A stretch of 64,000 nucleotides of DNA from Alphaproteobacteria bacterium. Its GTDB lineage: Bacteria; Pseudomonadota; Alphaproteobacteria; CALKHQ01. Positions 1-9,546 of this stretch are shown in pieces; position 1 is the stretch's first letter; each line of letters opens with the position of its first letter. Location of the stretch: contig JAWKYB010000021.1 in NCBI GenBank assembly GCA_041396705.1, forward strand, positions 22,097 through 86,096. The letters are read 5' to 3'. The translations under genes were made by a program, and so were the position numbers. The notes beneath the pieces are model-generated. The model ran no database searches. It worked only from the letters and a program-made list of their open reading frames with translations, and was not told where the DNA came from.

Positions 1-1
1 G

Positions 2-115
2 CTGATCGCGGTCGTCGCATTGCATGCGGCGGCCGCGCTGGCTCACCATGTCTTCTTCCGCGACAACGTGCTGATTCGCATGCTGCCCTTCGCCCGCCTG
101 CGGCCGGAGCGGTAG
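2..115 (+). CDS. Cytochrome b561 family protein, C-terminal fragment
   Basis: Only the last 37 residues lie in the window; the gene begins before base 1. The visible end has a hydrophobic helix followed by HHVFFRDNVLIRMLP, the typical end of the cytochrome b561/CybB family: a histidine-containing last transmembrane helix, then a short basic cytoplasmic tail. Members are inner-membrane dihaem proteins that pass electrons between quinol and periplasmic partners. A YceI gene starts 31 bases downstream on the same strand, a common pairing for b561 genes, and the two are probably cotranscribed. The assignment rests on this short tail and its neighbour. Confidence 0.7.
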   Translation: MIAVVALHAAAALAHHVFFRDNVLIRMLPFARLRPER

Positions 116-146
116 GCGCCTGCCAGCAGAACAGGGAGTTCATCCG

Positions 147-716
147 ATGCCGAGCCTGATGAAGCCCGCCCTCGCCTGTGCGCTGTTGCTGGCTTCCGCC
201 GCCGGTGCCGGCGCCGCCGACGTCTGGACAGTCGACCCCGCCGACCGCAGCCTGGCCTGGACCGTGTCCTTTTCGGAGAAGCCGCTGGAGGGCCGGTTCG
301 GCGCATTCGAGGCCGAGATCGCCTTCGACCCCGCCGACCTGGCCGGCAGCCGCGTCACGGTGACCGTCCAGATCGCCAGCATCGAGGCCGATACGCCGGA
401 GAAGACCGAAGAGCTGGTCAAGCCGGAATGGTTCGACGCGGCCGCCTTCCCGACTGCAACCTTTGCGGCTGAAACCTTCCGTGCCCTCGGCGGCGACGCC
501 TATGAGGCGGACGGCACGCTGACCATTCGCGACCGCAGCCGACCGGTCACATTGCCCTTTACCTTCGCCATCGACGGCGACAGCGCCCGCATCGCCGGCG
601 GGCTGAGCGTCAACCGCATCGACTACGACGTCGGCCAGGGCGACTGGGCGATCGACGACATCGTCGGCTTCGACGTTGCCATCGCATTCACACTGGCCGC
701 AACCCGCGGCAACTAG
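147..716 (+). CDS. YceI family periplasmic lipid-binding-like protein
   Basis: Protein of 189 residues, usual for YceI. Residues 1-23 form a signal peptide (Lys near the start, Ala/Leu core, cleavage near AGAADVW), so the mature protein is periplasmic. The mature part follows the YceI lipocalin-like barrel: W-x-VDP...S-L-x-W near the start, the GRFGAFEAEIAFDP strand, EELVKPEWFDAAAFPTATF in the middle, then the DGTLTIRD and PVTLPF strands. Family members bind a polyprenyl chain such as ubiquinone, which fits the b561 gene just upstream. The exact ligand cannot be told. Confidence 0.9.
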   Translation: MPSLMKPALACALLLASAAGAGAADVWTVDPADRSLAWTVSFSEKPLEGRFGAFEAEIAFDPADLAGSRVTVTVQIASIEADTPEKTEELVKPEWFDAAAFPTATFAAETFRALGGDAYEADGTLTIRDRSRPVTLPFTFAIDGDSARIAGGLSVNRIDYDVGQGDWAIDDIVGFDVAIAFTLAATRGN

Positions 717-749
717 GCCGGTTTTTCCTCCCGGCGCGCGCAATCCCGG

Positions 750-776
750 TTGACTCCCGGGCCGTTGCGCTATGAC
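750..776 (+). promoter_or_regulatory. Possible promoter of the sugar ABC transporter operon
   Basis: TTGACT at 750-755 and TATGAC at 771-776 are separated by 15 bases in the 148-base gap between yceI and the sugar-binding protein gene. The spacer is short for a housekeeping promoter; TGACAT at 773-778 would give 17 bases but is a poorer -10. Position is plausible, strength uncertain. Confidence 0.3.
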
Positions 777-864
777 ATCGCGGCCACGCGCAAGAGCGAT
801 CATACGACATCGCCGGAGGCCGGTCCCGGCCACGCGTGCGCGCAATCCTCGGGAGGAAACAGAC

Positions 865-1815
865 GTGAAGATCACTCGCTTCAGATTCGCCGCTGCCGCC
901 ACGACCGCGATGCTGGCGCTGGGCGGCACGACCGCCGCGGCGCAGGACCTGACGATCATGACCTCGGTGCCCAGCCTGGGCTTCCCGTTCTTCGTGCACA
1001 TGATGAACGCGCTGAAGGCCGAGGGCGAGGCGCTGGGCGTCGCCACCGTCGAATCGGACGGCCAGAACAGCGCGCCGAAGCAGACCGCCGACGTCGAGAA
1101 CGCGGTAATCCAGGGCGTCGACGGCATCGTCATCAGCCCGATCGACGTCAACGCGATGGCGCCCGCGCTCGAGGCGGCGATCGAGAACGACGTGCCCGTC
1201 GTCACCATCGACCGCCGGGTCGAGGGCGTGGCCGGCATCCTGGCCCATGTCGGCGCCGACAACGTCGCGGGCGGCGAGGCCCAGGGCCACTGGATCGTCG
1301 AGCACTTCCCGGACGGCGCGCGCATCGTCAACCTGCAGGGCCAGCCCGGCGCCAGCCCGGCGATCGACCGCAATGCCGGCGTCCACAACGTGCTGGACGG
1401 CATGAGCGACAAGTACGTGTTCGTCGCCGAGCAGACCGCGAACTTCGCCCGCGACCAGGGCCTGTCGGTCACCGAAAGCCTGATGGCCGGCCTCGACTCC
1501 CCGCCGGACGTGATCGTCGCGGCCAATGACGACATGGCGCTGGGCGCGCTGGAGGCGGTGACCGCCCTCGGCATGCAGGACCAGATCGCCATCATCGGCT
1601 TCGACGCGCTGCCGGAGGCGCTGGCCAGCGTGCGCGACGGCGGCCTCGCCGGCACGGTCGAGCAGTTCCCCGGCGGCCAGAGCCGCAAGGCGATGCAGGT
1701 GATGGTCGAGTTCCTGCGCAACGGCACCCAGCCGGAGCCGGTCACCCTGCTGATCCCGATCGTGATCACCCAGGACAACCTGGCCGACGCGGAGCGCCTC
1801 GGCGAGCTGAACTGA
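865..1815 (+). CDS. Periplasmic sugar-binding protein of a ribose-type ABC importer
   Basis: Protein of 316 residues starting with GTG at 865, chosen because GGGAGGA (851-857) lies at good spacing and the signal peptide begins there; cleavage is expected near TAAAQD. The mature protein is a type I periplasmic binding fold like RbsB/YtfQ: LTIMTSVPSLGFPFF strand, DVENAVIQGVDGIVISPID, PVVTIDRRV, and VIVAANDDMALGALEAV near the end. It would deliver a pentose, hexose or furanose to the ATPase and permease downstream. No sugar kinase or isomerase lies nearby, so the sugar cannot be named. Confidence 0.9.
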   Translation: MKITRFRFAAAATTAMLALGGTTAAAQDLTIMTSVPSLGFPFFVHMMNALKAEGEALGVATVESDGQNSAPKQTADVENAVIQGVDGIVISPIDVNAMAPALEAAIENDVPVVTIDRRVEGVAGILAHVGADNVAGGEAQGHWIVEHFPDGARIVNLQGQPGASPAIDRNAGVHNVLDGMSDKYVFVAEQTANFARDQGLSVTESLMAGLDSPPDVIVAANDDMALGALEAVTALGMQDQIAIIGFDALPEALASVRDGGLAGTVEQFPGGQSRKAMQVMVEFLRNGTQPEPVTLLIPIVITQDNLADAERLGELN

Positions 1816-1836
1816 GCCCAGCCGAGCGACGACTCC

Positions 1837-1860
1837 GGGGCGGGCCCGACGGCCCGCCCC
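1837..1860 (+). promoter_or_regulatory. Hairpin between binding-protein and ATPase genes
   Basis: Perfect 10-base inverted repeat (GGGGCGGGCC at 1837-1846, its complement at 1851-1860) around a CGAC loop, directly after the binding-protein stop. There is no T tract, so it is not a standard terminator. In many importer operons such a hairpin stabilises the upstream message and lets the binding protein outnumber the membrane parts; that role is inferred. Confidence 0.6.
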
Positions 1861-1894
1861 GACTCGCTTTCCCCGACAGCCGGACCGAGACCCG

Positions 1895-3439
<1,545 letters not shown>

Positions 3440-3465
3440 ACCCAACACCCAAGAGACGGCAGACG

Positions 3466-4509
3466 ATGAGCACAGAGACCGCACCCGCCCCGCAGCGCCG
3501 CCAGGCCGACGTGATCGACCTGCTCGGCCGCTTCGCGCCGCTGATCTTCCTGATCGTGCTGATGGTCGCGTTCTGGCTGGCCAACCCGAATTTCGTCAAG
3601 CCGCTGAACCTGACCAACATCGTGCTGCAGGTCTCGGTCACCGGCCTGCTCGCGATCGGCATGACCTTCGTCATCCTGACCGCCGGCATCGACCTGTCGG
3701 TCGGCTCGCTGCTGGCCTTCGCCGGCCTGGTCGGCGCGGCGGTGGCCAAGGGCGGGCTGGAAGACCGTTTCGCGGTCGGCGCGGCCACCGAGGCGGCGGG
3801 ATATGGCTGGGGCGCGGCCATGCTGACCGCGATCGCCATCGGCGTCGTCGGCGGCCTGCTGCAGGGCACGGCGATCACCTGGCTGCGGGTGCCGCCCTTC
3901 GTCGTCACGCTGGGCGGCATGTCGGTGTTCCGCGGCGCCGCGCTGCTGTTCTCCGGCGGCGGCCCGATCAGCGGCTTCGGCGACGACTACACCATGTGGG
4001 GCAAGGAGCGGCTGTTCAAGGAGGAGCTGGGCAATGTCGGCATCCCGGTGCCGGCGCTGATCTTCATCCTGTTCGCGGTGCTGGCCTATATCGTGCTGCG
4101 TTACACCCGGTTCGGCCGCCACGTCTACGCCGTCGGCGGCAACCTGGAGGCGGCGCGGCTGTCCGGCCTCAACGTCAAGCTGATCATCACCAGCGTCTAT
4201 GTGATCATGGGCTTCTTCGCCGGCCTCGGCGCCTTCGTGCTGTCGGCGCGGCTGGACAGCGCCGAGGCGGTGGCCGGCATCGGCTACGAGCTGACCGTGA
4301 TCGCCTCGGTGGTGATCGGCGGCACCAGCCTGTTCGGCGGCCAGGGCAGCGTGGTCGGCACCGTGATCGGCGCGCTGCTGATCGGCGTGATGCTGAACGG
4401 CCTGCAGCTCAACAACGTGTCGAGCTACATCCAACAGATCGTCATCGGCCTGGTCATCGTCCTCGCGGTGGCCTTCGACCTGTTCCTGAAGTCCCGCCGC
4501 AAGACCTGA
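3466..4509 (+). CDS. Sugar ABC transporter permease (RbsC type)
   Basis: Protein of 347 residues, about ten hydrophobic segments, inner membrane. Hallmarks are LLAIGMTFVILTAGIDLSVG (third helix and EAA-like region), RFGRHVYAVGGNLEAARLSG and VIGGTSLFGGQGSVVGT, all typical of RbsC/XylH permeases. A charged insert near residues 88-105 (GGLEDRF...) and another near residue 180 (MWGKERLFKEELG) resemble those of some xylose- or multi-sugar-type permeases, but do not fix the substrate. Last gene of the three-gene operon; the repeats downstream may end the transcript. Confidence 0.93.
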   Translation: MSTETAPAPQRRQADVIDLLGRFAPLIFLIVLMVAFWLANPNFVKPLNLTNIVLQVSVTGLLAIGMTFVILTAGIDLSVGSLLAFAGLVGAAVAKGGLEDRFAVGAATEAAGYGWGAAMLTAIAIGVVGGLLQGTAITWLRVPPFVVTLGGMSVFRGAALLFSGGGPISGFGDDYTMWGKERLFKEELGNVGIPVPALIFILFAVLAYIVLRYTRFGRHVYAVGGNLEAARLSGLNVKLIITSVYVIMGFFAGLGAFVLSARLDSAEAVAGIGYELTVIASVVIGGTSLFGGQGSVVGTVIGALLIGVMLNGLQLNNVSSYIQQIVIGLVIVLAVAFDLFLKSRRKT

Positions 4510-4524
4510 GCCCCGCGCCGGTCG

Positions 4525-4571
4525 TGCGTCCTTCGAGCCGCCGCCTTGCAGGCGGCTCCTCAGGATGAGGA
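4525..4571 (+). repeat. REP-like palindromic repeat, copy 1
   Basis: Starts TGCGTCCTTCGAG and ends CTCCTCAGGATGAGGA, with an inner hairpin GCCGCC-TTGCA-GGCGGC (4540-4556). The same ends recur at 4607 and, inverted, at 4738. Elements with these end boxes are scattered in many alphaproteobacterial genomes. It begins 15 bases after the permease stop and may fold in the 3' end of that message. Confidence 0.85.
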
Positions 4572-4606
4572 AAGGCTGGGAGCACGTCGCGCTGCGGCAC
4601 CGGTGC

Positions 4607-4653
4607 TGCGTCCTTCGAGACGCCGCCTTCCAGGCGGCTCCTCAGGATGAGGA
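4607..4653 (+). repeat. REP-like palindromic repeat, copy 2
   Basis: Same orientation and length as copy 1, with the same end boxes; the inner hairpin has a GCCGCC/GGCGGC stem and a TTCCA loop. It starts 82 bases after the start of copy 1. Confidence 0.85.
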
Positions 4654-4737
4654 ACGCTGGTGAATCGCACACATGGCGGGGCGCCAGGGCCCCCGCAGGT
4701 GCCCCGTGCCGGCTCCCGCCGCCGCCATCCACGATCT

Positions 4738-4790
4738 TCCTCATCCTGAGGAGGCGCACGCAGTGCGCCGTCTCGAAGGACCCATGGTCG
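4738..4790 (-). repeat. REP-like palindromic repeat, copy 3 (inverted)
   Basis: Opposite orientation to copies 1 and 2. Read on the minus strand it has the same TCCTTCGAGACG and CTCCTCAGGATGAGGA ends, but a different inner stem (GGCGCA/TGCGCC). Both sides of the stem have changed together, so pairing is kept. The flanks of this 495-base stretch (4510-5004) hold no convincing gene. Confidence 0.8.
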
Positions 4791-4863
4791 CCATGCCATC
4801 CGCCCCATCCTCGCCCCGAGGAAGGGCCGTACAGGACGCAACGCGGCCGGGCGTCGCGGCCCA

Positions 4864-4977
4864 TTGGTCCGGATTGGTCCGCGACCCGCACGCCCCTGCC
4901 AACAAAACGATTCCGTCGGCCCCTGTTCTGTGATCAACTGGTCAGGATCGGACCAGAAATTGGTACAATATTGGTCC
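4864..4977 (+). promoter_or_regulatory. Cluster of TTGGTCC-like boxes, likely operator/promoter region of the sox operon
   Basis: TTGGTCC occurs at 4864-4870, 4874-4880 and 4971-4977, with a variant TTGGTAC at 4960-4966. Between them lies an inverted repeat, CTGGTC-N7-GACCAG (4938-4956). The box pairs are 10 and 11 bases apart, one helical turn, as expected for cooperative binding on one face of DNA. TGGTC/GACCA half-sites are typical of GntR (FadR-subfamily) regulators, but no such gene is in the window. The last box ends 28 bases before the soxB start. Confidence 0.55.
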
Positions 4978-5004
4978 GCGCACTTGTTGCCCCGGAGAGC
5001 TGAC

Positions 5005-6243
5005 GTGGCGTTGGGCTTGCTGAAGTTCGGTTTGCGCCGCTCCTATCCCGCCAAGCGGCATTTCCCCAAGGCGAAGGACCTGAAGCGGTCCTACGACGTG
5101 GCGATCATCGGCGGCGGCGGCCACGGTCTGGCGGCGGCCTACTACCTGGCCCGCGACTGGGGCATCACCAATGTCGCGGTACTCGACAAGGGCTACCTCG
5201 CCGGCGGCAACACCGCGCGCAACACCACCATCGTGCGCGCCAACTACCTGACGCCGGAGGGCGTGCGCTTCTACGACGAATCGGTGCGGCTGTTCCGCGG
5301 CCTGGCCGAGGAGTTCGACTACAACCTGATGTATTCGGAGCGCGGCCATTTCACGCTGGCCCATACCGACGCCGCGCTGCGCACCATGCGCTGGCGCGCC
5401 GAGGTCAACAAGCACATGGGCGTGAATTCGGAGCTGGTGCTGCGCGACGAGATCGCGCGCATCGTGCCGCAACTCAACATGTCGGAGGACGTGCGCTACC
5501 CGATCCTCGGCGCGCTCTACCATCCGCCCGGCGCCATCGCCCGGCACGACGCCGTCGCCTGGGGCTATGCCCGTGGCGCGGCCGACCGCGGCGTCGAGAT
5601 TCACCAGCTGACCGAGGTGACCGGGATCGAGGCCAGCGAGGGCGGCATCACGCTGCGCACGACGCGCGGCACCGTCCACGCCGGCAAGGTGCTGCAGGCC
5701 ACCGCCGGCATGAGTTCGGTGGTGGCCAAGCTGGCCGGCTTCAGGCTGCCGATCCGCACCATCCCGCTGCAGGCCTGCGTGTCGCTGCCGATGAAGCCGT
5801 TCCTCGATGCGATCATCGTGTCGGGCAGCCTGCACGTCTACATCTCGCAGAGCGCCCGCGGCGAGCTGGTGATGGGCGGCTCCACCGACCCGGCCCCGCT
5901 CTACTCGACGCGCTCGACCCTCGACTTCAAGGAAGGGCTGATGGCCCACATGCTGGAGCTGTTCCCGTTCCTGGCCGAGGTGCGGCTGGTGCGGCAGTGG
6001 GCCGGCATGGCCGACATGACGCCCGACTTCAGCCCGGTGATGGGCCTGACCCCGGTGCCGAACTACTTCATCGACGCCGGCTGGGGCACCTACGGCTTCA
6101 AGGCGACGCCGGTCTCCGGCAAGCGCATGGCCGAGACGGTGGCCACCGGCACGCCGCCCGACATCCTGCACCCGTTCCGGCTGGACCGCTTCTCGACCTT
6201 CGACCTGGTCGGCGAGAAGGGCGCGGCGTCGGTGGGGCATTGA
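5005..6243 (+). CDS. soxB: Sarcosine oxidase, beta subunit
   Basis: Protein of 412 residues from GTG 5005, close to the usual ~415; a CGGAGAG ribosome site sits just upstream and the family N terminus (ALGLLKFGLRRSYP) begins here. FAD-binding GGGGHGLAAAYYLA follows residue 30. The His for covalent FMN attachment is present in ARHDAVAWGYA (His181). This subunit carries the catalytic flavins of heterotetrameric sarcosine oxidase, which converts sarcosine, tetrahydrofolate and O2 to glycine, methylene-tetrahydrofolate and H2O2 in the cytoplasm. A longer in-frame start at 4864 would translate the operator boxes and was rejected. Confidence 0.93.
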   Translation: MALGLLKFGLRRSYPAKRHFPKAKDLKRSYDVAIIGGGGHGLAAAYYLARDWGITNVAVLDKGYLAGGNTARNTTIVRANYLTPEGVRFYDESVRLFRGLAEEFDYNLMYSERGHFTLAHTDAALRTMRWRAEVNKHMGVNSELVLRDEIARIVPQLNMSEDVRYPILGALYHPPGAIARHDAVAWGYARGAADRGVEIHQLTEVTGIEASEGGITLRTTRGTVHAGKVLQATAGMSSVVAKLAGFRLPIRTIPLQACVSLPMKPFLDAIIVSGSLHVYISQSARGELVMGGSTDPAPLYSTRSTLDFKEGLMAHMLELFPFLAEVRLVRQWAGMADMTPDFSPVMGLTPVPNYFIDAGWGTYGFKATPVSGKRMAETVATGTPPDILHPFRLDRFSTFDLVGEKGAASVGH

Positions 6244-6256
6244 CGGAACGCACCCC

Positions 6257-6556
6257 ATGAAGCTGATCGACTGCCCGCTGAACGGGCCGCGCAACGCGCA
6301 GGAATTCGTCTGCGGCGGCGAGGTCAAGCCGATGCCCGACCCGCAGGCCGCGTCCGACACCGAATGGGCGGCGTGGCTGTTCCTGGAAAACAACACGGCC
6401 GGCGTCGTGCGCGAATGGTGGTGCCACGTGCCGACCGCCTTCTGGTTCATCGCCGAGCGCGACACGGTGACCGACACCTTCCTGCGCACCTATCCGGCTT
6501 CCGAGGTGTTCCCGACGCGGGTCGACTTCGCGGCGCCGGCCAAGGGGGCGAAGTGA
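6257..6556 (+). CDS. soxD: Sarcosine oxidase, delta subunit (zinc site altered)
   Basis: Protein of 99 residues, normal size for SoxD; 13 bases after soxB, and its stop overlaps the soxA ATG (TGATG). Family traits are KLIDCPLNGPRNAQEF at the start, the GGEV/PDP turn, and EWW-H...FWFIAERDTVT. In characterised enzymes delta binds zinc with a Cys-x2-Cys pair and His-x3-Cys. Here Cys6 and His57 remain, but the second Cys is Asn9 and the last is Ala61. Cys19 and Cys56 might substitute. The subunit is probably structural; zinc may be lost or held differently. Confidence 0.9.
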   Translation: MKLIDCPLNGPRNAQEFVCGGEVKPMPDPQAASDTEWAAWLFLENNTAGVVREWWCHVPTAFWFIAERDTVTDTFLRTYPASEVFPTRVDFAAPAKGAK

Positions 6557-9483
6557 TGGACGCGGCGGCCCGCCTGCCGGCGCCGGACGGCCTGCTGATC
6601 GACCGCGAACGGCCGGTCGCCTTTACCTTCGAGGGCCGGCCGGTGCAGGGCTTCGCCGGCGACACCATCGCCAGCGCGCTGCTCGGTGCCGGCGTCAAGG
6701 TGCTGTCGCGCTCCTTCAAGTACCACCGGCCGCGCGGTGTGCTGACCATGGCCGGCCAGGACGCCAACACGCTGGTCCAGCTGCCCGGCGAGCCCAACGT
6801 GCTGGCCGACCGGCGGCCGATCGCCGAGGGCATGGCCGTCACCGGCCAGAACTACCGGGGCAGCCTCGACGACGACCGGCTGATGATCCTCGACCGGTTC
6901 GCCCGCTTCATGCCGGTCGGCTTCTACTACAAGACCTTCTTCAAGCGCGGGCTGTTCGGCGGCGGCTCGTGGGACTATTGGGAGCCGAAGATCCGCGCCA
7001 TGGCCGGGCTGGGCGTGGTCGACCAGCACCACGAGCACGGCTATTTCGACAAGCAGTACCTGTTCCACGACGTGGTCGTGGTCGGTGGTGGCGCCGCCGG
7101 CATGGCCGCGGCCCTGCAGGCGGCCGACGCCGGCGCCGACACGCTGCTGGTCGACGAGAACCCCGCGCTCGGCGGTGCCCTGAGCTATGCCCGGTTCGGC
7201 GCCGAGGCCGATGCCGGCCGCAGCCGCATGCGCACACTCGCCGACCGGGTCGCCGCCCACCCGCGCATCGCGGTGATGACCGAGGCGTCGTGCCAGGGGT
7301 GGTTCGCCGACAACTGGCTGCCGGTGATCCAGGGCAACCGGATGTTCAAGATCCGGGCGAAGGCGGTGGTGGTCGCCACCGGCTCGATGGACCAGCCGAT
7401 GGTGTTCCGCCACAACGACCTGCCCGGCGTGATGCTGGGCACGGCGGCGCAGCGGCTGATCCGCCACTACGGCGTGCGGCCCGGCACGCGGGCGGTGGTG
7501 GCGGCGGCCAACAGCGACGGCTACGGCGTGGCGCTCGACCTGCTCGAGGCCGGGATCGAGGTCGGCGGCATCGTCGACCTGCGGCCCGAACCGGGCGACG
7601 ACGAGGTGACGCGGGCCGCGCTCGCGGCCGGCATCGGCGTCGTCACCGGCTACACGCCATGGCAGACCCAGCCCGGCAAGGGTATGCGCTCGATCGTCGG
7701 CATCGAGATCGCCCGCATCACCGGCGAGGGCGAGGCCGAGGCCGAGGGCCACAGCATCCCCTGCGACCTGCTGTGCCTGGCCACCGGCTACACCCCGGCG
7801 GCGCACCTGCTCTACAACGCGGGCGCCCGGCTGGAATACGACGACGCCACCGCGATGATGGCGATCCGCTCGCTGCCCGACCATGTCTTCGCCTGCGGCT
7901 CGGTCAACGGCGTGTTCGACATCGAGGCGGTGGTCGCCGACGGCGCGCGGGCCGGCTGGGAAGCGGCCGGCGATGCCGGCCACGCCGCCGGGGACCGCCC
8001 GGCCCAGGCCAACCGCACCGGCGCCGAGGCCCAGACCCACCCCTGGCCGATCTTCAGGCACCCGCGCGGCAAGGACTTCGTCGACTTCGACGAGGACCTG
8101 CAGGTCAAGGACATCCTCAACGCCATGGCCGACGGCTACGACCATGTCGAGCTGGTCAAGCGCTATTCGACGGTCGGCATGGGCCCGAGCCAGGGCCGCC
8201 ACTCCGCGGTCACCACCATGCGCCTGGTCGCCAGGGCGCACGGCGTGCCGGCCGCCGCCATCGGCACCACCACCAGCCGGCCGCCCTACCTGCCGGAGAC
8301 CTTCGGCCACCTGGCCGGCCGCGGCTTCGAGCCGGTGCGCCACACCGCCATGCACCACCGACATCTCGAGGCCGGCGCGCAGATGATGCCGGCCGGCCTG
8401 TGGCTGCGCCCAGCCTATTACGGCCCGAAGCAGGACCGCGACAAGGCGATCGCGGCCGAGGCGCTGGCGGTGCGCCAGAATGTCGGGCTGATCGACGTGT
8501 CGACCCTGGGCGGGCTGGAGGTGCGCGGGCCGGACGCGGCCGAGTTCCTCAACCGCATGTACACCTTCGCCTATCTGAAGCAGCCGGTCGGCCGCGCCCG
8601 CTATCTGCTGATGACCGACATGACCGGCGTGGTCACCGACGACGGCGTCGCCTGCCGCTTCTCCGACCAGCATTTCTACGTCACCGCCACTACGTCGGGT
8701 GTGCAGGGCGTCTACCAGCAGATGCTGCTGATGAACGCGCAGTGGCGGCTGGACGTGGATGTCACCAACGTCACCGCCAGCTATTGCGGCGTCAACATCG
8801 CCGGGCCGAAGTCGCGCGACGTGCTTTCGCGGCTGAACACCGACGTCGACCTGTCGGCCGACGCCTTCCCCTATATGGGCGTGCGCGAGGGCACGGTCGC
8901 CGGCATCCCCTGCCGGCTGCTGCGGGTCGGCTTCGTCGGCGAGCTCGGTTACGAGATCCATGCACCTGCATCGACCGGCGAGGCGCTGTGGGACGCGCTG
9001 ATCGAGGCGGGCCGGGCGGACGGCATCCGCCCGTTCGGCGTCGAGGCGCAGCGGCTGCTGCGGCTGGAGAAGGGCCACATCATCATCGGCCAGGACACCG
9101 ACGGCCTGACCAACCCGGTCGAGGCGGCGATGAGCTGGGCGGTCAGCCGCAACAAGCCGTTCTTCGTCGGCGGCCGCTCGATCGCGATGCAGGAGGCGCG
9201 CGGCATCGAGCGGATGCTGGTCGGCTTCGAGCTGCCGGACCGCAACGCGCCGGTGCCGGAGGAATGCCACCTGGTCATTCGCGACGGGCAGATCGCCGGC
9301 CGCGTCACCTCGGCGGCGCGCTCGCCGAGCCTGAACAAGGTGGTCGGCCTGGCCTATGTCGCCGCCGACCAGGCCGAGGTCGGCACCGCGTTCCAGGTGC
9401 GCATCCACGGCGGCCGCATGATCGAGGCGAAGGTGGTGCCGCTGCCGTTCTACGACCCCGACAACAAGCGGCAGGAGCTGTGA
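6556..9483 (+). CDS. soxA: Sarcosine oxidase, alpha subunit
   Basis: Protein of 975 residues, within the usual range. Residues 20-100 form the ferredoxin-like domain with SRSFKYHRPRG but no iron-sulfur cysteines, as normal for SoxA. An NAD-binding Rossmann motif GGGAAG lies at 177-182. From about residue 590 there is a GcvT-like tetrahydrofolate domain (VGLIDVSTLGGLEVRGPDA, GELGYEIHAP, GVEAQRLLRLEKGH). The alpha subunit passes the imine from beta to folate to give methylene-tetrahydrofolate. Translation is probably coupled to soxD through the TGATG overlap. Confidence 0.95.
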   Translation: MDAAARLPAPDGLLIDRERPVAFTFEGRPVQGFAGDTIASALLGAGVKVLSRSFKYHRPRGVLTMAGQDANTLVQLPGEPNVLADRRPIAEGMAVTGQNYRGSLDDDRLMILDRFARFMPVGFYYKTFFKRGLFGGGSWDYWEPKIRAMAGLGVVDQHHEHGYFDKQYLFHDVVVVGGGAAGMAAALQAADAGADTLLVDENPALGGALSYARFGAEADAGRSRMRTLADRVAAHPRIAVMTEASCQGWFADNWLPVIQGNRMFKIRAKAVVVATGSMDQPMVFRHNDLPGVMLGTAAQRLIRHYGVRPGTRAVVAAANSDGYGVALDLLEAGIEVGGIVDLRPEPGDDEVTRAALAAGIGVVTGYTPWQTQPGKGMRSIVGIEIARITGEGEAEAEGHSIPCDLLCLATGYTPAAHLLYNAGARLEYDDATAMMAIRSLPDHVFACGSVNGVFDIEAVVADGARAGWEAAGDAGHAAGDRPAQANRTGAEAQTHPWPIFRHPRGKDFVDFDEDLQVKDILNAMADGYDHVELVKRYSTVGMGPSQGRHSAVTTMRLVARAHGVPAAAIGTTTSRPPYLPETFGHLAGRGFEPVRHTAMHHRHLEAGAQMMPAGLWLRPAYYGPKQDRDKAIAAEALAVRQNVGLIDVSTLGGLEVRGPDAAEFLNRMYTFAYLKQPVGRARYLLMTDMTGVVTDDGVACRFSDQHFYVTATTSGVQGVYQQMLLMNAQWRLDVDVTNVTASYCGVNIAGPKSRDVLSRLNTDVDLSADAFPYMGVREGTVAGIPCRLLRVGFVGELGYEIHAPASTGEALWDALIEAGRADGIRPFGVEAQRLLRLEKGHIIIGQDTDGLTNPVEAAMSWAVSRNKPFFVGGRSIAMQEARGIERMLVGFELPDRNAPVPEECHLVIRDGQIAGRVTSAARSPSLNKVVGLAYVAADQAEVGTAFQVRIHGGRMIEAKVVPLPFYDPDNKRQEL

Positions 9484-9546
9484 GGTGACGGCAAGGTCCA
9501 GCCTGCACGTTGCACCGGCAGGGTGCCCCCAGCTGCGGAGCGTTCG

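Noticed and set aside
4525..4790. A CRISPR array.
   Set aside because: Only three repeats, one inverted, with irregular spacing and no cas genes.
4864..5004. A longer soxB start at 4864.
   Set aside because: It would add 47 residues not seen in the family and run through the operator-like boxes; GTG 5005 has a ribosome site.
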